DNA of 64,000 bases, taken from the NCBI RefSeq assembly GCF_900177535.1, contig NZ_FXAJ01000004.1, forward strand, positions 124,001-188,000. The letters run 5' to 3'. Below, piece after piece: positions 7,584-16,597 of the stretch. Position 1 is the stretch's first letter, and each line of letters starts with the position of its first letter. The notes below the pieces were generated by a model. It was not told the origin of the DNA and searched no databases. It saw nothing but the letters and a program-made list of their open reading frames with translations. A program made the position numbers and the translations under genes. This stretch comes from Priestia filamentosa. GTDB taxonomy: Bacteria > Bacillota > Bacilli > Bacillales > Bacillaceae_H.

Positions 7584-8747
7584 ATGATTCGACTAGAAAA
7601 AGTATTTAAAAGGTATAATGATGGATTTCAAGCCTTAAAGGATGTAAACCTAACGCTTGAAAGTGGGAAAATTCACGTGATTATTGGCCCGAGCGGGTGT
7701 GGCAAATCAACTACAATGAAGCATATTAACAGATTAATCACTCCATCAGAAGGGAAAATTTATATTGATGACGAGGATATTTCACAAGTGAACCCAGTTC
7801 AATTGCGCCGTAAGATTGGCTATGTTATTCAGAGCATCGGCTTATTTCCTCATATGACAATAGCAGATAATGTAGCTATTGTTCCTCGCTTATTAAAATG
7901 GGATGAAGATAAAATCTCAACGAAAGTAGATGAACTTCTTTCACTCGTTAACTTAGATCCACATACATATCGAGACCGTTATCCAAATGAACTAAGCGGA
8001 GGCCAGCAGCAACGTGTTGGGGTTGTTAGAGCTCTTGCCGCAGAACCTGATATCATTTTAATGGATGAACCATTCAGCGCTCTTGATCCAATTAGTCGTG
8101 AGCAGCTTCAAGATGAGCTTTCAAACCTTCAAGAAAATATAAAAAAGACGATTGTATTTGTTACTCATGATATGGATGAAGCAATTAAAATAGCTGACAA
8201 TATTGTGTTGATGAAAGATGGAGAAGTTGTTCAGGTTGGCTCCCCAGATGAAATTCTGCGTCATCCTGCAAATGACTTTGTGAAAGAATTCATTGGTGAG
8301 AAGCGATTAAAAGCAAATGGAGGAGACTCAGCTTTTGATTTCGAAGGAGATGAACTTCCAACAGTTGAAGAAGTAATGATTCCAAAACCAGTAACAGCCT
8401 ATCCTGAGAGAGGGCTTGCTTCTTCCTTGAAACTGATGGAGCAGAGAAAAGTAGATACGCTAATTGTTGTAGATAATCGTAAAAAATTACTTGGCTATGC
8501 TCCTATTTTGAATATTTTAAAACAGTATCGAGATGAAACGAAAACTCTAAAAGATGCAATGGAACCTTTTACTTATGTTGTTCATAAAAACACTCCATTT
8601 ACTGTTGCACTTGATTATATGAGCGAGCATAATTTGCCTTATGTTCCTGTTGTAACAAAGGAAGGCATATTCCTTGGAGTTATTACAAGAGGGAGTATGG
8701 TAAAGCTGATGGCATCTGCTTACTCCGCAGAAGATGAGGTCATATAG
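7584..8747 (+). CDS. opuCA: Glycine betaine/carnitine/choline ABC transporter ATPase OpuCA
   Basis: A 387-residue cytoplasmic ATPase. Walker A GPSGCGKST is near residue 36, the Q-loop near 85, signature LSGGQQQR near 138 and Walker B IILMDEP near 158. The C-terminal third (about 260-375) holds two CBS domains (TVEEVMIPKPVTAYPERGLA; LKDAMEPFTYVVHKNTPFTV), which distinguish OpuCA/OpuBA-type subunits and sense ionic strength or nucleotide. It is first in a four-gene operon. A GAGGTGATG lies ten bases before ATG. Together with OpuCB, OpuCC and OpuCD it imports compatible solutes. Confidence 0.92.
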   Translation: MIRLEKVFKRYNDGFQALKDVNLTLESGKIHVIIGPSGCGKSTTMKHINRLITPSEGKIYIDDEDISQVNPVQLRRKIGYVIQSIGLFPHMTIADNVAIVPRLLKWDEDKISTKVDELLSLVNLDPHTYRDRYPNELSGGQQQRVGVVRALAAEPDIILMDEPFSALDPISREQLQDELSNLQENIKKTIVFVTHDMDEAIKIADNIVLMKDGEVVQVGSPDEILRHPANDFVKEFIGEKRLKANGGDSAFDFEGDELPTVEEVMIPKPVTAYPERGLASSLKLMEQRKVDTLIVVDNRKKLLGYAPILNILKQYRDETKTLKDAMEPFTYVVHKNTPFTVALDYMSEHNLPYVPVVTKEGIFLGVITRGSMVKLMASAYSAEDEVI

Positions 8748-9389
8748 ATGGATACGTTAAAAGAATATGGAGTGTTTTTACAAACTAGGTATCCAGAAGT
8801 TTTGAGTCGGTTAGGAGAGCATCTTTTAATCGTTGTATTAGCCGTTATTGCGGGCTGTATTCTTTCTATTACTGTTGCTATTTTACTAACACGTATAAAA
8901 GAGGGAGTTATTAATTCATTAACGTTCGGACTTGCAAACATTTTTCAAACGGTTCCAACCATTGCCTTGCTTGCCATGTTAATTCCTCTTTTTGGAGTGG
9001 GTATGTACCCGGCTGTTTTTGCGCTTTTTCTTTATTCTATTCTCCCGCTATTACGGAATACATACTCAGGAATTAAGGAAGTTGATCAAAGTTTAATTGA
9101 ATCCGCCAGAGGAATGGGGTTTAGTTCAATGCAAAGACTCTTTAAAGTTGAACTACCTTTATCTCTTCCATATATCTTGTCAGGCGTGCGTCTTACAACT
9201 GTATATATTATTAGCTGGACAACGCTCGCTGCACTTATTGGAGCAGGCGGTTTAGGGGATTTAATTGTTTCAGGAATGAGTACCAACAACAACTTTTTAA
9301 TTTTTACAGGTACAATAAGCTCAGTTATCCTCGCCCTTGTTGTAGATTTTCTACTAAATTTCCTTGTGAAGAAAACACAAAGAGCCTAA
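8748..9389 (+). CDS. opuCB: Osmoprotectant ABC transporter permease OpuCB
   Basis: A 213-residue inner-membrane permease with about five to six transmembrane segments and the BPD-type EAA motif ESARGMGFSSMQRLFKVELP in the middle. The ATG follows the opuCA stop with no gap, indicating coupled translation. It pairs with OpuCD to form the heterodimeric channel. In B. subtilis opuB and opuC are close paralogous systems, so the choice of opuC over opuB rests on homology of the whole operon and is not certain. Confidence 0.88.
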   Translation: MDTLKEYGVFLQTRYPEVLSRLGEHLLIVVLAVIAGCILSITVAILLTRIKEGVINSLTFGLANIFQTVPTIALLAMLIPLFGVGMYPAVFALFLYSILPLLRNTYSGIKEVDQSLIESARGMGFSSMQRLFKVELPLSLPYILSGVRLTTVYIISWTTLAALIGAGGLGDLIVSGMSTNNNFLIFTGTISSVILALVVDFLLNFLVKKTQRA

Positions 9390-9430
9390 ATAATTTGGAT
9401 TCGTTCATCTCAACAGCCAAGGAGGATATT

Positions 9431-10330
9431 ATGAGGATATTAAGTAAACTAACAATCATTTGTGTTGTTTCACTTTTATTTTTATCATCTTGCAGTTCAA
9501 AAGATACGATTAAGATTGGAGCAGCAACGTTTACAGAAACAAAGATTGTTGCGCAAATTTATAAACAGCTTATTGAGGATAGAACAGATATTGAAGTAGA
9601 CGTTATTCCAGATTTGCTTTCAACACCAATGATTTTAAAAGCAATGGATCGTGGAGATATTGATATGTCTTTAATGTATTCAGGTGTTATTTTCAGTAAT
9701 TTCTTTCCGGTAAAATCAACAAAAGATCGTGATGAAGTATTAAAGATTGCAAAAGAAGGTTTTAATAAATATTACGATTTTAAATGGTTTGATCCATTAG
9801 GATGGGAAAATACATATGCCGTCACTGTTCGCAAAGAAGAGGCAGATGAGAAGAACCTACAAACCATTTCTGATCTAGAACCATATCAAGATAGTATGAA
9901 GCTTGGTGTTGATTCAAGTTGGAAGGAAAGAACAGAAGACGGATATCGCCCTTTTTCTAAATATTACGGTTTAAATTTCCAAAACTTATATGCAATGGAT
10001 ATCAATTTATTATATCAAGCTGTAGGTACGAAAGATGTGGATGTTGTTGTGGCCTATTCAACAGATCCACGCATTATTGAATACAATTTGAAAGTTTTAA
10101 AAGATGACAAAAGATTTTTCCCACCTTATGATGCTTCAATGGTTGCTCGTAACGCCATTTTAAAAGAGCATCCAGAAGTTGAAGGAATTATAGATGAGCT
10201 AACAGGAAAAATTGATGCCGAAACGATTACAAAATTAAGCTATGAAGTGGATATTAAAAATCGAAGTGAGCGTGATGTGGCAAAAGAATTTCTAACCGAG
10301 AGAGGTTTACTCGGGGATAAATCGGAGTGA
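9431..10330 (+). CDS. opuCC: Osmoprotectant-binding lipoprotein OpuCC
   Basis: A 299-residue extracellular binding protein. A lipoprotein signal peptide spans residues 1-20 with lipobox LSSC (Cys21). The mature domain starts KDTIKIGAATFTETKIVAQI and contains aromatic residues of the ligand cage type (YAMDINLLYQAVGTKDVDVV). The start at 9431 has a perfect AAGGAGG five bases upstream; the frame is open further upstream from a TTG at 9395 but without a signal. It lies between the two permease genes, as in opuB/opuC operons. Confidence 0.92.
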   Translation: MRILSKLTIICVVSLLFLSSCSSKDTIKIGAATFTETKIVAQIYKQLIEDRTDIEVDVIPDLLSTPMILKAMDRGDIDMSLMYSGVIFSNFFPVKSTKDRDEVLKIAKEGFNKYYDFKWFDPLGWENTYAVTVRKEEADEKNLQTISDLEPYQDSMKLGVDSSWKERTEDGYRPFSKYYGLNFQNLYAMDINLLYQAVGTKDVDVVVAYSTDPRIIEYNLKVLKDDKRFFPPYDASMVARNAILKEHPEVEGIIDELTGKIDAETITKLSYEVDIKNRSERDVAKEFLTERGLLGDKSE

Positions 10331-10334
10331 GACA

Positions 10335-10979
10335 ATGAATTTTATTAAAGAACTTTTTGGATATTGGGCAGATAATATTGATTTACTGCTTTTGTATACA
10401 GGAGAACATCTTCTAATGGTCATTATTGCTGTTGGCCTTGCTCTTATTGTCGGGACGCTGCTTGGCATTATTTGCTCTAGGTATAAAAGGGTAGCTCCTA
10501 TTATTTTGACGCTTGCCAACGTTGTTCAAGTTATTCCAAGCTTAGCTTTATTAGCTGTTTTAATGCTATACTTTGGACTAGGATTTTACACGGTTGTCAT
10601 CGGACTTTTCTTATATTCACTTCTTCCTATTATTAGAAATACGTATGTTGGGCTTGAAGAAGTTAATAAAACAACAGTTGAAGCAGGTCATGGAATTGGC
10701 ATGACGTATTTTCAGATTCTAACAAAAGTACAGCTTCCTCTTTCAATGCCGTTTATTATGGCCGGGCTGCGTATTGCAGCGGTTATCGCTGTCGGTGTTG
10801 CTACACTTGCTCCAATTGTTGGTGGAGACGGGCTTGGAAGAGAAATCTTCTCAGGGATTAACTCCCGTAATACTATTCGTATTTATGCAGGAGCAATTCC
10901 GGCTTGTATTGTGGCTGTCATAGCTGATATTGTACTAGGAAAGCTTGAACGTAAAATGAAAATAAAAGTTACACGTTAA
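10335..10979 (+). CDS. opuCD: Osmoprotectant ABC transporter permease OpuCD
   Basis: A 214-residue membrane protein, about five to six membrane spans, paralogous to OpuCB, with EAA-type loop EAGHGIGMTYFQILTKVQLP and the characteristic GGDGLGREIFSGI near the C-terminus. The start is four bases after the opuCC stop. It is the last gene of the operon, followed by a strong terminator. Confidence 0.9.
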   Translation: MNFIKELFGYWADNIDLLLLYTGEHLLMVIIAVGLALIVGTLLGIICSRYKRVAPIILTLANVVQVIPSLALLAVLMLYFGLGFYTVVIGLFLYSLLPIIRNTYVGLEEVNKTTVEAGHGIGMTYFQILTKVQLPLSMPFIMAGLRIAAVIAVGVATLAPIVGGDGLGREIFSGINSRNTIRIYAGAIPACIVAVIADIVLGKLERKMKIKVTR

Positions 10980-10980
10980 A

Positions 10981-11011
10981 AGAAGGCATAGCGAGAACGC
11001 TATGCCTTTTC
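10981..11011. terminator. Bidirectional terminator after opuCD
   Basis: An 11-bp perfect stem AAGGCATAGCG (10983-10993)/CGCTATGCCTT with a four-base loop; T run on the right, A run on the left, between converging genes. Confidence 0.9.
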
Positions 11012-11012
11012 A

Positions 11013-11873
11013 TTACCCATTTACAGGAGTTCCCCCATTTACATGTAGCATTTGGCCTGTCATATAAGAAGAGCTGTCACTCGCAAGGAAGACGTAGCTT
11101 GGAGCAACCTCAGATGGCTGACCAGCCCGTTCCATTGGAGTGTTAGAGCCAAATGTTTCAACTTGCTTGCTATCAAAGGTAGAGGGAATAAGAGGGGTCC
11201 AAATAGGTCCTGGAGCAACGCCATTTACCCGTATTCCTTGGCCAACAAGAGAAGCAGCTAAAGAACGAGTAAACGAAACGATAGCTCCCTTTGTTGAAGA
11301 ATAGTCAATAAGGGTTTCGTGTCCCTTGTAGGCTGTAACAGAAGCTGTATTAATAATAGTGCTGCCTTTTTTAAAATGTGGGAGAGCTTCTTTTGTTAGA
11401 TAGAAAAAAGAAAAAATGTTTGTTGTGAATGTTCTATGAAGCTGTTCTTTTGTAATATCAAGCAAGCTTTTTTGTGGATGCTGTTCAGCAGCATTATTAA
11501 CAAGTATATCGATTTTTCCATACTTTTTCATCGTCTCAGCTATAACAGTTTTACAAAATGATTCGTCTCCAACATCTCCTTGAAGAAGTAAACAATCGCC
11601 GTTCATTTCTTCAATTCTTTTCTTCGTTTCCTCTCCATCCTCTGTTTCACTTAAATATACAATAACAACTTTAGCTCCTTCTAAAGCGTAATGATAAGAC
11701 ACAGCTCGACCGATTCCGCTATCTCCACCGGTAATAACTGCAACTTTTCCGGCTAATTTATCAGAGGGCTTATAGTTTGGATCAATGGAAACAGGAAGGG
11801 GATTCATTTCATTTTCAATACCTGGTTGATGTTGCTGGTGCTGAGGGGGAAAAGTCTTTTTTTCATTCGTCAT
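11013..11873 (-). CDS. Short-chain dehydrogenase/reductase (general-stress YdaD/YhxD group)
   Basis: A 286-residue classical SDR with an extra N-terminal segment of about 40 residues ([20 protein letters not shown]) typical of the YdaD/YhxD group. The cofactor motif [10 protein letters not shown] is near residue 50, NNAA near 127, catalytic Ser/Tyr/Lys in [20 protein letters not shown] plus KGA, and a C-terminal [14 protein letters not shown]. These enzymes are NAD(P)-dependent and often belong to the sigma-B stress regulon; substrate unknown. A possible AAGGAGC lies before the ATG. It converges on opuCD. Confidence 0.85.
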   Translation of the reverse strand: MTNEKKTFPPQHQQHQPGIENEMNPLPVSIDPNYKPSDKLAGKVAVITGGDSGIGRAVSYHYALEGAKVVIVYLSETEDGEETKKRIEEMNGDCLLLQGDVGDESFCKTVIAETMKKYGKIDILVNNAAEQHPQKSLLDITKEQLHRTFTTNIFSFFYLTKEALPHFKKGSTIINTASVTAYKGHETLIDYSSTKGAIVSFTRSLAASLVGQGIRVNGVAPGPIWTPLIPSTFDSKQVETFGSNTPMERAGQPSEVAPSYVFLASDSSSYMTGQMLHVNGGTPVNG

Positions 11874-11953
11874 GACAGGGCTCCTTGTAAGTTTTACTTT
11901 AGTTTGAGCTTGTTTTTTCCTTGCTATACAAAAAAGAGCCCTTAAAAGGACTC

Positions 11954-12445
11954 TTAACGAAAGTTGATAAATTGAACATCAATAGGTAAATCAGCTTCAC
12001 GAATAGCGTTCATAATTTGTTGAAGATCATCGCGACTTTTCCCGCTAATGCGTACTTGATCATCTTGTACTTGACTTTTTATTTTAAGCTTTGAATTTTT
12101 TACAATTGTATTAATCTTTTTAGCATTATCTTTATCAATGCCTTGGACAAGTGTTGCGCGCTGACGAACTGTTCCTCCTGAGGCATTTTCAACTTTGCCA
12201 TAAGAGATATTGCGGGTTGGGACATTTCGTTTAATTAGTTTAGTAATTAGCACGTCTTTTAGCTGATCAAGTTTAAAATTATCATCCGAAATTAAGATAA
12301 GTTCCTCTCCATCAAGAGAGATATCGCTTTTGCTACCTTTAAAGTCATAACGATTTTTAATTTCTTTTAGCGCAATGTTGATTGCATTTGTTACTTCACT
12401 CAAATCTACTTGTGATACAACATCAAAAGAATTTTCTTTAGCCAT
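11954..12445 (-). CDS. YajQ family nucleotide-binding protein
   Basis: A 163-residue protein, exactly the family length: [20 protein letters not shown] at the start, then [20 protein letters not shown] and DVQFINFR at the end. YajQ proteins have two ferredoxin-like domains; a Xanthomonas member binds cyclic di-GMP, but the role in Bacillus (YitK) is unknown. The start at 12445 follows GGAGG by five bases; the frame is open for 26 more codons upstream without a better signal. Confidence 0.88.
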   Translation of the reverse strand: MAKENSFDVVSQVDLSEVTNAINIALKEIKNRYDFKGSKSDISLDGEELILISDDNFKLDQLKDVLITKLIKRNVPTRNISYGKVENASGGTVRQRATLVQGIDKDNAKKINTIVKNSKLKIKSQVQDDQVRISGKSRDDLQQIMNAIREADLPIDVQFINFR

Positions 12446-12533
12446 AATAACCTCCACCATCTTTTTTGCTTTTTGAGCAAGTCTAATTGGGTTTATTATA
12501 GAAAAAATAAAGGATAGAGACAATCCTAAACCT

Positions 12534-12565
12534 AAAAAACTTTGCTTTTAAAAGCAAAGTTTTTT
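12534..12565 (-). terminator. Terminator of the DUF3941 gene
   Basis: A perfect 16-bp inverted repeat, AAAAAACTTTGCTTTT followed directly by its complement, so the T run is present on both strands. On the minus strand it follows the small DUF3941 gene. Confidence 0.75.
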
Positions 12566-12657
12566 AGTCGTTATGATTCATCTTGTTGACAGACTACCCT
12601 TAAATTCGTTATAAAAAGCTATGATGATTCCATTTTTATGGAAAACAGAAACGAGTC

Positions 12658-12789
12658 TTAAAGGTGGTCAGGTTTCTTTGACTCTGCATGTTTTCCAAGC
12701 TTGCGATTACGTTCACGGAGAAGATTTTTTTCGTGAAGCTCAGCATTATGGTCTCTTGCTTTTTTATCGTTATCACTTGTTTTAGACAA
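12658..12789 (-). CDS. Small DUF3941-like protein
   Basis: A 43-residue, very hydrophilic and charged protein: MSKTSDNDKKARDHNAELHE, then a Lys/Arg-rich second half ending KKPDHL. It resembles the DUF3941 small proteins of Bacillus. The start codon is TTG at 12787-12789 with AAAGGAG nine bases upstream; no ATG is available. Too short to be found by most length cut-offs. Function unknown. Confidence 0.7.
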   Translation of the reverse strand: MSKTSDNDKKARDHNAELHEKNLLRERNRKLGKHAESKKPDHL

Positions 12790-12838
12790 TGAAAACAGCT
12801 CCTTTCATCCTTAAAGCATTTCTATAGTACTACAGGTA

Positions 12839-13729
12839 TTAGGATAACTCAGGATGTTTTCTTTTATCCGTTGCTTTCGCTTCATTTACAAAGAAAAGAG
12901 CGAGGGCACCAGGGCCAGCATGAGAACCAATTACAGCTCCAATAATTTCAATCATAAAAGATTGAGGCCCAAATTCTTGTACAATCATTTCTTTTAGCTC
13001 AATTGCAGCTTGCTCATCGTCACCATGACTAATCGCAATTGTTTGATTTGATAAGGTAGGAGCACGATGTTTCATATGTTCAACCATGCGTCGAAAAACC
13101 TTTTTTCGTCCGCGAATTTTTTCAAGAGGAATAAGTTTTCCGTCTTCCACATGAAGAAGAGGCTTAATATTTAGCAATCCGCCTACAAAAGCGGCTGTTT
13201 TACTAACGCGCCCTCCTTTAGCTAGTAAGGCAAGATCATCAACTGTAAAGATGTGTTCAATATTTTTGCAATAAAATTTTGCTTGTTCAATAACTTCTTT
13301 AAAGGATTTGGATTGTAAAATTTGTTGAGCGGTATAATAAACAGCAAGACCTTGACCAAGGGATGCACATTTGGAGTCAATAATTTCAAATTCAATGTTT
13401 GGATATGTAGTTAAAAGCTCCTCACGCACGCTGAGTGCGGTTAGGTATGTACCTGAAAGTGCTGATGAAAAAGCAATATAAAGCATAGGATCGCCTTTTT
13501 TGGCAAGAGGTTCTAATATTTCATAAAGCCTTGTTGGCGATGGTTGTGATGTTTTTGCTTCATCACCAAGTCGAATATGTTCATAAAGCTCTTCTGGATA
13601 GAGCGATTGAGAATCTTCATAGTCCACTCCATTAATATGAACGCGGAGTGGGATTGAGGTTATATTATATTGAGATAAAGTCTGTTGAGATAAGTCAGCC
13701 CCGCTATCTGTAATAAGCTGGATAGCCAT
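12839..13729 (-). CDS. DegV family fatty-acid-binding protein (YitS-like)
   Basis: A 296-residue DegV-fold protein. It has the lipid-binding motifs ITDSGADLSQQTLSQYNI at the start, TSQPSP near 62, IAFSSALSGTY near 85 and GAVIGSHAGPGALALFFV near the end. DegV/FakB proteins hold a fatty acid for phosphorylation by FakA, feeding host-derived or recycled fatty acids into phospholipid. The position beside yitT marks it as the YitS equivalent. The ATG has GGTGAAAT upstream. Confidence 0.87.
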   Translation of the reverse strand: MAIQLITDSGADLSQQTLSQYNITSIPLRVHINGVDYEDSQSLYPEELYEHIRLGDEAKTSQPSPTRLYEILEPLAKKGDPMLYIAFSSALSGTYLTALSVREELLTTYPNIEFEIIDSKCASLGQGLAVYYTAQQILQSKSFKEVIEQAKFYCKNIEHIFTVDDLALLAKGGRVSKTAAFVGGLLNIKPLLHVEDGKLIPLEKIRGRKKVFRRMVEHMKHRAPTLSNQTIAISHGDDEQAAIELKEMIVQEFGPQSFMIEIIGAVIGSHAGPGALALFFVNEAKATDKRKHPELS

Positions 13730-13952
13730 TATTTCACCTTCCTAAAGTTAAGATAAAAAGTTTCTATTTTACGATAAAAATAAGTGTTGTTTGAATTTCT
13801 ATTATAAAGATTAAATGGAAAAGTATCCATAGGACTTTACGCAATAAATGATACAAAGGGAATGCTTCTAAAGCCTTGTTTATTGTGAAAAAATCTTTCT
13901 AACTAGATATTAAGACATAAAAATCACTTTGCTGCTGAAAGAGAGGAATCTT

Positions 13953-14798
13953 ATGATGCTGATTGAAATTCAGCGCCTTATCATTGTACTGATTGGAGCG
14001 TTGTTAAATGCATGTTCGTTAAATTTATTTCTAATCCCTGCTAACGTGTATGCAAGTGGCTTTACAGGGGCAGCTCAGCTTATTTCAAGCATTTTAACAG
14101 AATTTACAGCATTTAATATTTCTACAGGAACTCTTTTATTATTGTTGAACATACCTGTGGCTATCTTAGGATGGTTAAAAGTAGGCAAGTCATTTACTTT
14201 ATATAGTTTTATAAGCGTTATAGGGTCAACATTCTTTCTTGCTATTGTACCTGTCTTAAATGTTTCAGAAGATCTTTTACTAAATGCTGTATTTGGTGGA
14301 GTTATTGCAGCAGTTGGGATGGGAATTACGTTAAAGTGGGGAGCATCTACAGGAGGCCTTGATATTGTTGCAATGATTTTATCTCGCATGAAAGATAGAC
14401 CGATTGGCACGTACTTTTTTATTTTGAATGCTATTATCATTTTAACTGCTGGACTTTTATTTGGTTGGGAAAAGGCTCTTTATACGTTAGTAACGCTATA
14501 TGTTTCAACAAGGGTTATTGACGCCATTCATACAAGACACGAAAAATTAACAGCCATGATTATTACGACCAAAACAGAAGATCTGAAAAAAGCTATCTAT
14601 GCCAAAATGGTACGGGGTATTACAACTGTTCCTGCTAGAGGAGCTTTTACGAACAAAGAAAAAGAGATGATGATTATGGTTATTACACGGTATGAACTTT
14701 ATGACTTAGAAAAAATCATTGAAGAGATCGATCCCGAAGCATTTACAAATATTATTGAGACAGCAGGGGTTTTTGGTTTTTTTAGAAGAGACAATTAA
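13953..14798 (+). CDS. yitT: YitT family membrane protein (DUF161 + DUF2179)
   Basis: A 281-residue protein with about five N-terminal membrane segments (to about residue 195) containing SGFTGAAQLIS and GASTGGLDIVAMIL, and a soluble C-terminal DUF2179 domain (TTVPARGAFTNKEKEMMIMV...). Family members are widespread; function is unresolved. Two adjacent ATGs (13953 and 13956) follow GAGAGGA by five and eight bases; either may be used. Divergent from the DegV gene, as yitS/yitT neighbours in B. subtilis. Confidence 0.87.
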   Translation: MMLIEIQRLIIVLIGALLNACSLNLFLIPANVYASGFTGAAQLISSILTEFTAFNISTGTLLLLLNIPVAILGWLKVGKSFTLYSFISVIGSTFFLAIVPVLNVSEDLLLNAVFGGVIAAVGMGITLKWGASTGGLDIVAMILSRMKDRPIGTYFFILNAIIILTAGLLFGWEKALYTLVTLYVSTRVIDAIHTRHEKLTAMIITTKTEDLKKAIYAKMVRGITTVPARGAFTNKEKEMMIMVITRYELYDLEKIIEEIDPEAFTNIIETAGVFGFFRRDN

Positions 14799-14836
14799 AA
14801 AGCTGAGGTCATGTGTATTATGACCTCAGCTTTTTT
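14797..14836. terminator. Bidirectional terminator after yitT
   Basis: A perfect stem AAAAAGCTGAGGTCAT with ATGACCTCAGCTTTTT (ending 14835) and a seven-base loop, between converging genes. Confidence 0.92.
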
Positions 14837-14840
14837 ATCT

Positions 14841-15323
14841 TTATTTTTTATTGTTTGAACCTTTTAACTGACGAGAGAAGTTTTCTAACTCCTGTTTTTC
14901 TTGAGCATCTGCCTTTTGCATTGCTCCTGAAACAGTCTCATTCGCAATTTCTTCACTGTAGTTTTGATTACTCTTCATACTACTTCCATGTAGTGACTGC
15001 TGTGAGAAAGTGTCTAAATGCTTCTGTTCTACACTTGAAGCGCCTTCTTTAGCTTTATTGACTGTTTCACTTGTTATATCATACTGCCCGTTATGGCCTC
15101 GTGAGCTTTGAGAATGAGACCCTGAGAAGTTTTTCTGCAAGTTACTTAAATGGCTCTTCTCCACATTATCAATACCTTTGTGCGGATGACCGAGAATTTC
15201 TTCAGCCATCTCAATACTTTCTTGTGAAGGACGGCGTGTTGGCTGTTGAGCTTTTTTGCCATCTGCAGAATGTGAACGTTGCATAAATCTTTCCATAAGA
15301 CTTCTTAAAAATGACTTTTCCAT
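14841..15323 (-). CDS. Uncharacterised protein with three imperfect helical repeats
   Basis: A 160-residue hydrophilic protein without membrane segments or Cys. After a basic head (SFLRSLMERFMQRS) it contains three imperfect repeats of about 32-37 residues, each with a helix ending in ...EKxxLxxFSxQ: SQESIEMAEEILGHPHKGID then EKSHLSNLQKNF; ITSETVNKAKEGASSVEQKH then LDTFSQQS; EEIANETVSGAMQKADAQEK then QELENFSRQ. Gly/Ser/His-rich linkers separate them. It looks like a spore or stress-associated small protein, but I recognise no family. The ATG overlaps the stop of the upstream 48-residue gene (TAATG). Confidence 0.65.
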   Translation of the reverse strand: MEKSFLRSLMERFMQRSHSADGKKAQQPTRRPSQESIEMAEEILGHPHKGIDNVEKSHLSNLQKNFSGSHSQSSRGHNGQYDITSETVNKAKEGASSVEQKHLDTFSQQSLHGSSMKSNQNYSEEIANETVSGAMQKADAQEKQELENFSRQLKGSNNKK

Positions 15324-15469
15324 TACAGTTGTCCTCCTGTTGAAGAGGAATGAGCACGCGCTTGTTCAGCTTGTTCTAGCGTTAAGTGATAAGGAATACG
15401 TTCAGCATGTTTACTTACTGCGTCTGCACCTTGTTTTACAAAACGTTTTGATTTGTTGCTTCTGCCCAT
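15323..15469 (-). CDS. Small basic hypothetical protein upstream of the repeat protein
   Basis: A 48-residue protein, MGRSNKSKRFVKQGADAVSK followed by HAERIPYHLTLEQAEQARAH and a Ser/Thr/Gly tail. It is preceded by AAGGGGGA and its TAA overlaps the next gene's ATG, so translation of the two is coupled and this is probably a real gene. No family recognised. The pair sits between yitT and the HAD gene. Confidence 0.55.
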   Translation of the reverse strand: MGRSNKSKRFVKQGADAVSKHAERIPYHLTLEQAEQARAHSSSTGGQL

Positions 15470-15574
15470 TCTTCATTCCCCCTTAAAAGTATACCCGCAA
15501 GTGACCCAACATTGGTTGGGGTCAGTTCTATTGTTTGCTCGGGAGAGAAAAATATAACGGAAAAAATTTGCCTA

Positions 15575-16384
15575 CTATAGCTTTAAATGGTCAATCAAGA
15601 AATGAGCGATGCCTTCTTCTTCATTTGTTAAAGTAGAAGTGTTAGCTATTTCTTTTAATGAGGGAATAGCATTCCCCATTGCAACGCCAACTCCTGCAAA
15701 TTTTATCATTTCGAAGTCATTATCTTCATCACCAAAGGCAATAATATGCTGTGTAGGAATGTTGTAATGTTCGGCAACCCTTTTTAAGCCAACAGCTTTA
15801 TTAATTCCTTTTTTGACAATTTCTATAATGTGGAAAGGAGCTCCCCATCGTCTATGTTCAATAACTTCTGCATGAACGTCTGAAAGGTGTGAACGAATAT
15901 CGTCTACTTGTGATTGATTTGCATGAATAAGAATAGAGGTTGGATCTTCTCGGAGAAACTTTCGTAAGTCGCCTCTTGTCACTTTAGGGTGGCCAAGTGC
16001 AAGTACATCTGTTAATTGTCTATCATCATAATGCACGTACATATCGTCCATAACTTCAGCTAAAATATTAGTGATTTCGTACTGTTCCATTGCTTCTACA
16101 ATTTCGTGAAGTGTTTTGTGGTTCATTGGGCTATGATATGTTCCAAATGAATCGTCTTGTGGATGATGAACAAGCGCTCCATTAAAGTTCACAATAGGAG
16201 TGGTTAAGTCTAATTCCTTATAATACATCGTGCTTGAACGATAAGGACGTCCTGTTGCAATCATTACAATATGGCCTTGCTCCCTAGCGCTGGTAATGAC
16301 TCTTTTTGTATAGGGGGTAATTTCTTTTTTATCTGTTAGTAGTGTTCCATCAAGGTCTAAAGCAATCAAATGTTTTTCTGGCAT
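15575..16384 (-). CDS. Cof-type HAD-IIB family phosphatase (YitU-like)
   Basis: A 269-residue HAD hydrolase. Motif I DLDGTLLT is near residue 10 (Asp nucleophile), motif II ATGRP near 43, motif III Lys in the KKGINKAVGLKRV segment near 196, and motif IV GDEDNDFEMI near 220; the central C2B cap identifies the Cof/YitU class, which dephosphorylates sugar phosphates, FMN precursors or similar. Position next to yitT and yitW fits YitU. Start 16384 has AAAGGAGC upstream; the open frame extends 43 codons further without support. Confidence 0.85.
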   Translation of the reverse strand: MPEKHLIALDLDGTLLTDKKEITPYTKRVITSAREQGHIVMIATGRPYRSSTMYYKELDLTTPIVNFNGALVHHPQDDSFGTYHSPMNHKTLHEIVEAMEQYEITNILAEVMDDMYVHYDDRQLTDVLALGHPKVTRGDLRKFLREDPTSILIHANQSQVDDIRSHLSDVHAEVIEHRRWGAPFHIIEIVKKGINKAVGLKRVAEHYNIPTQHIIAFGDEDNDFEMIKFAGVGVAMGNAIPSLKEIANTSTLTNEEEGIAHFLIDHLKL

Positions 16385-16597
16385 AAGAGCTCCTTTCTTA
16401 TAAAGCTTGTCTTTTTTACTGTAACACAAGTATATGTAGAACAGTGGACGAAATGAACGTTTTAACAAGGATTTAACGCTTTTTCTACTTGTTGTGAGCG
16501 TAATTGGTTTCAATAGACTTCATTTGTCGTTATAATGGGAACATAAAAAGCCTAAAAAGTAAGACCGTAAAAGGCAAACTTTAAGGAGGTAGAAAAA

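Noticed and set aside
15501-15523. Imperfect palindrome GACCCAAC...GTTGGGGTC upstream of the small basic gene
   Set aside because: It has a one-base bulge and no T run on either strand, so it cannot be called a terminator; no known operator matches.
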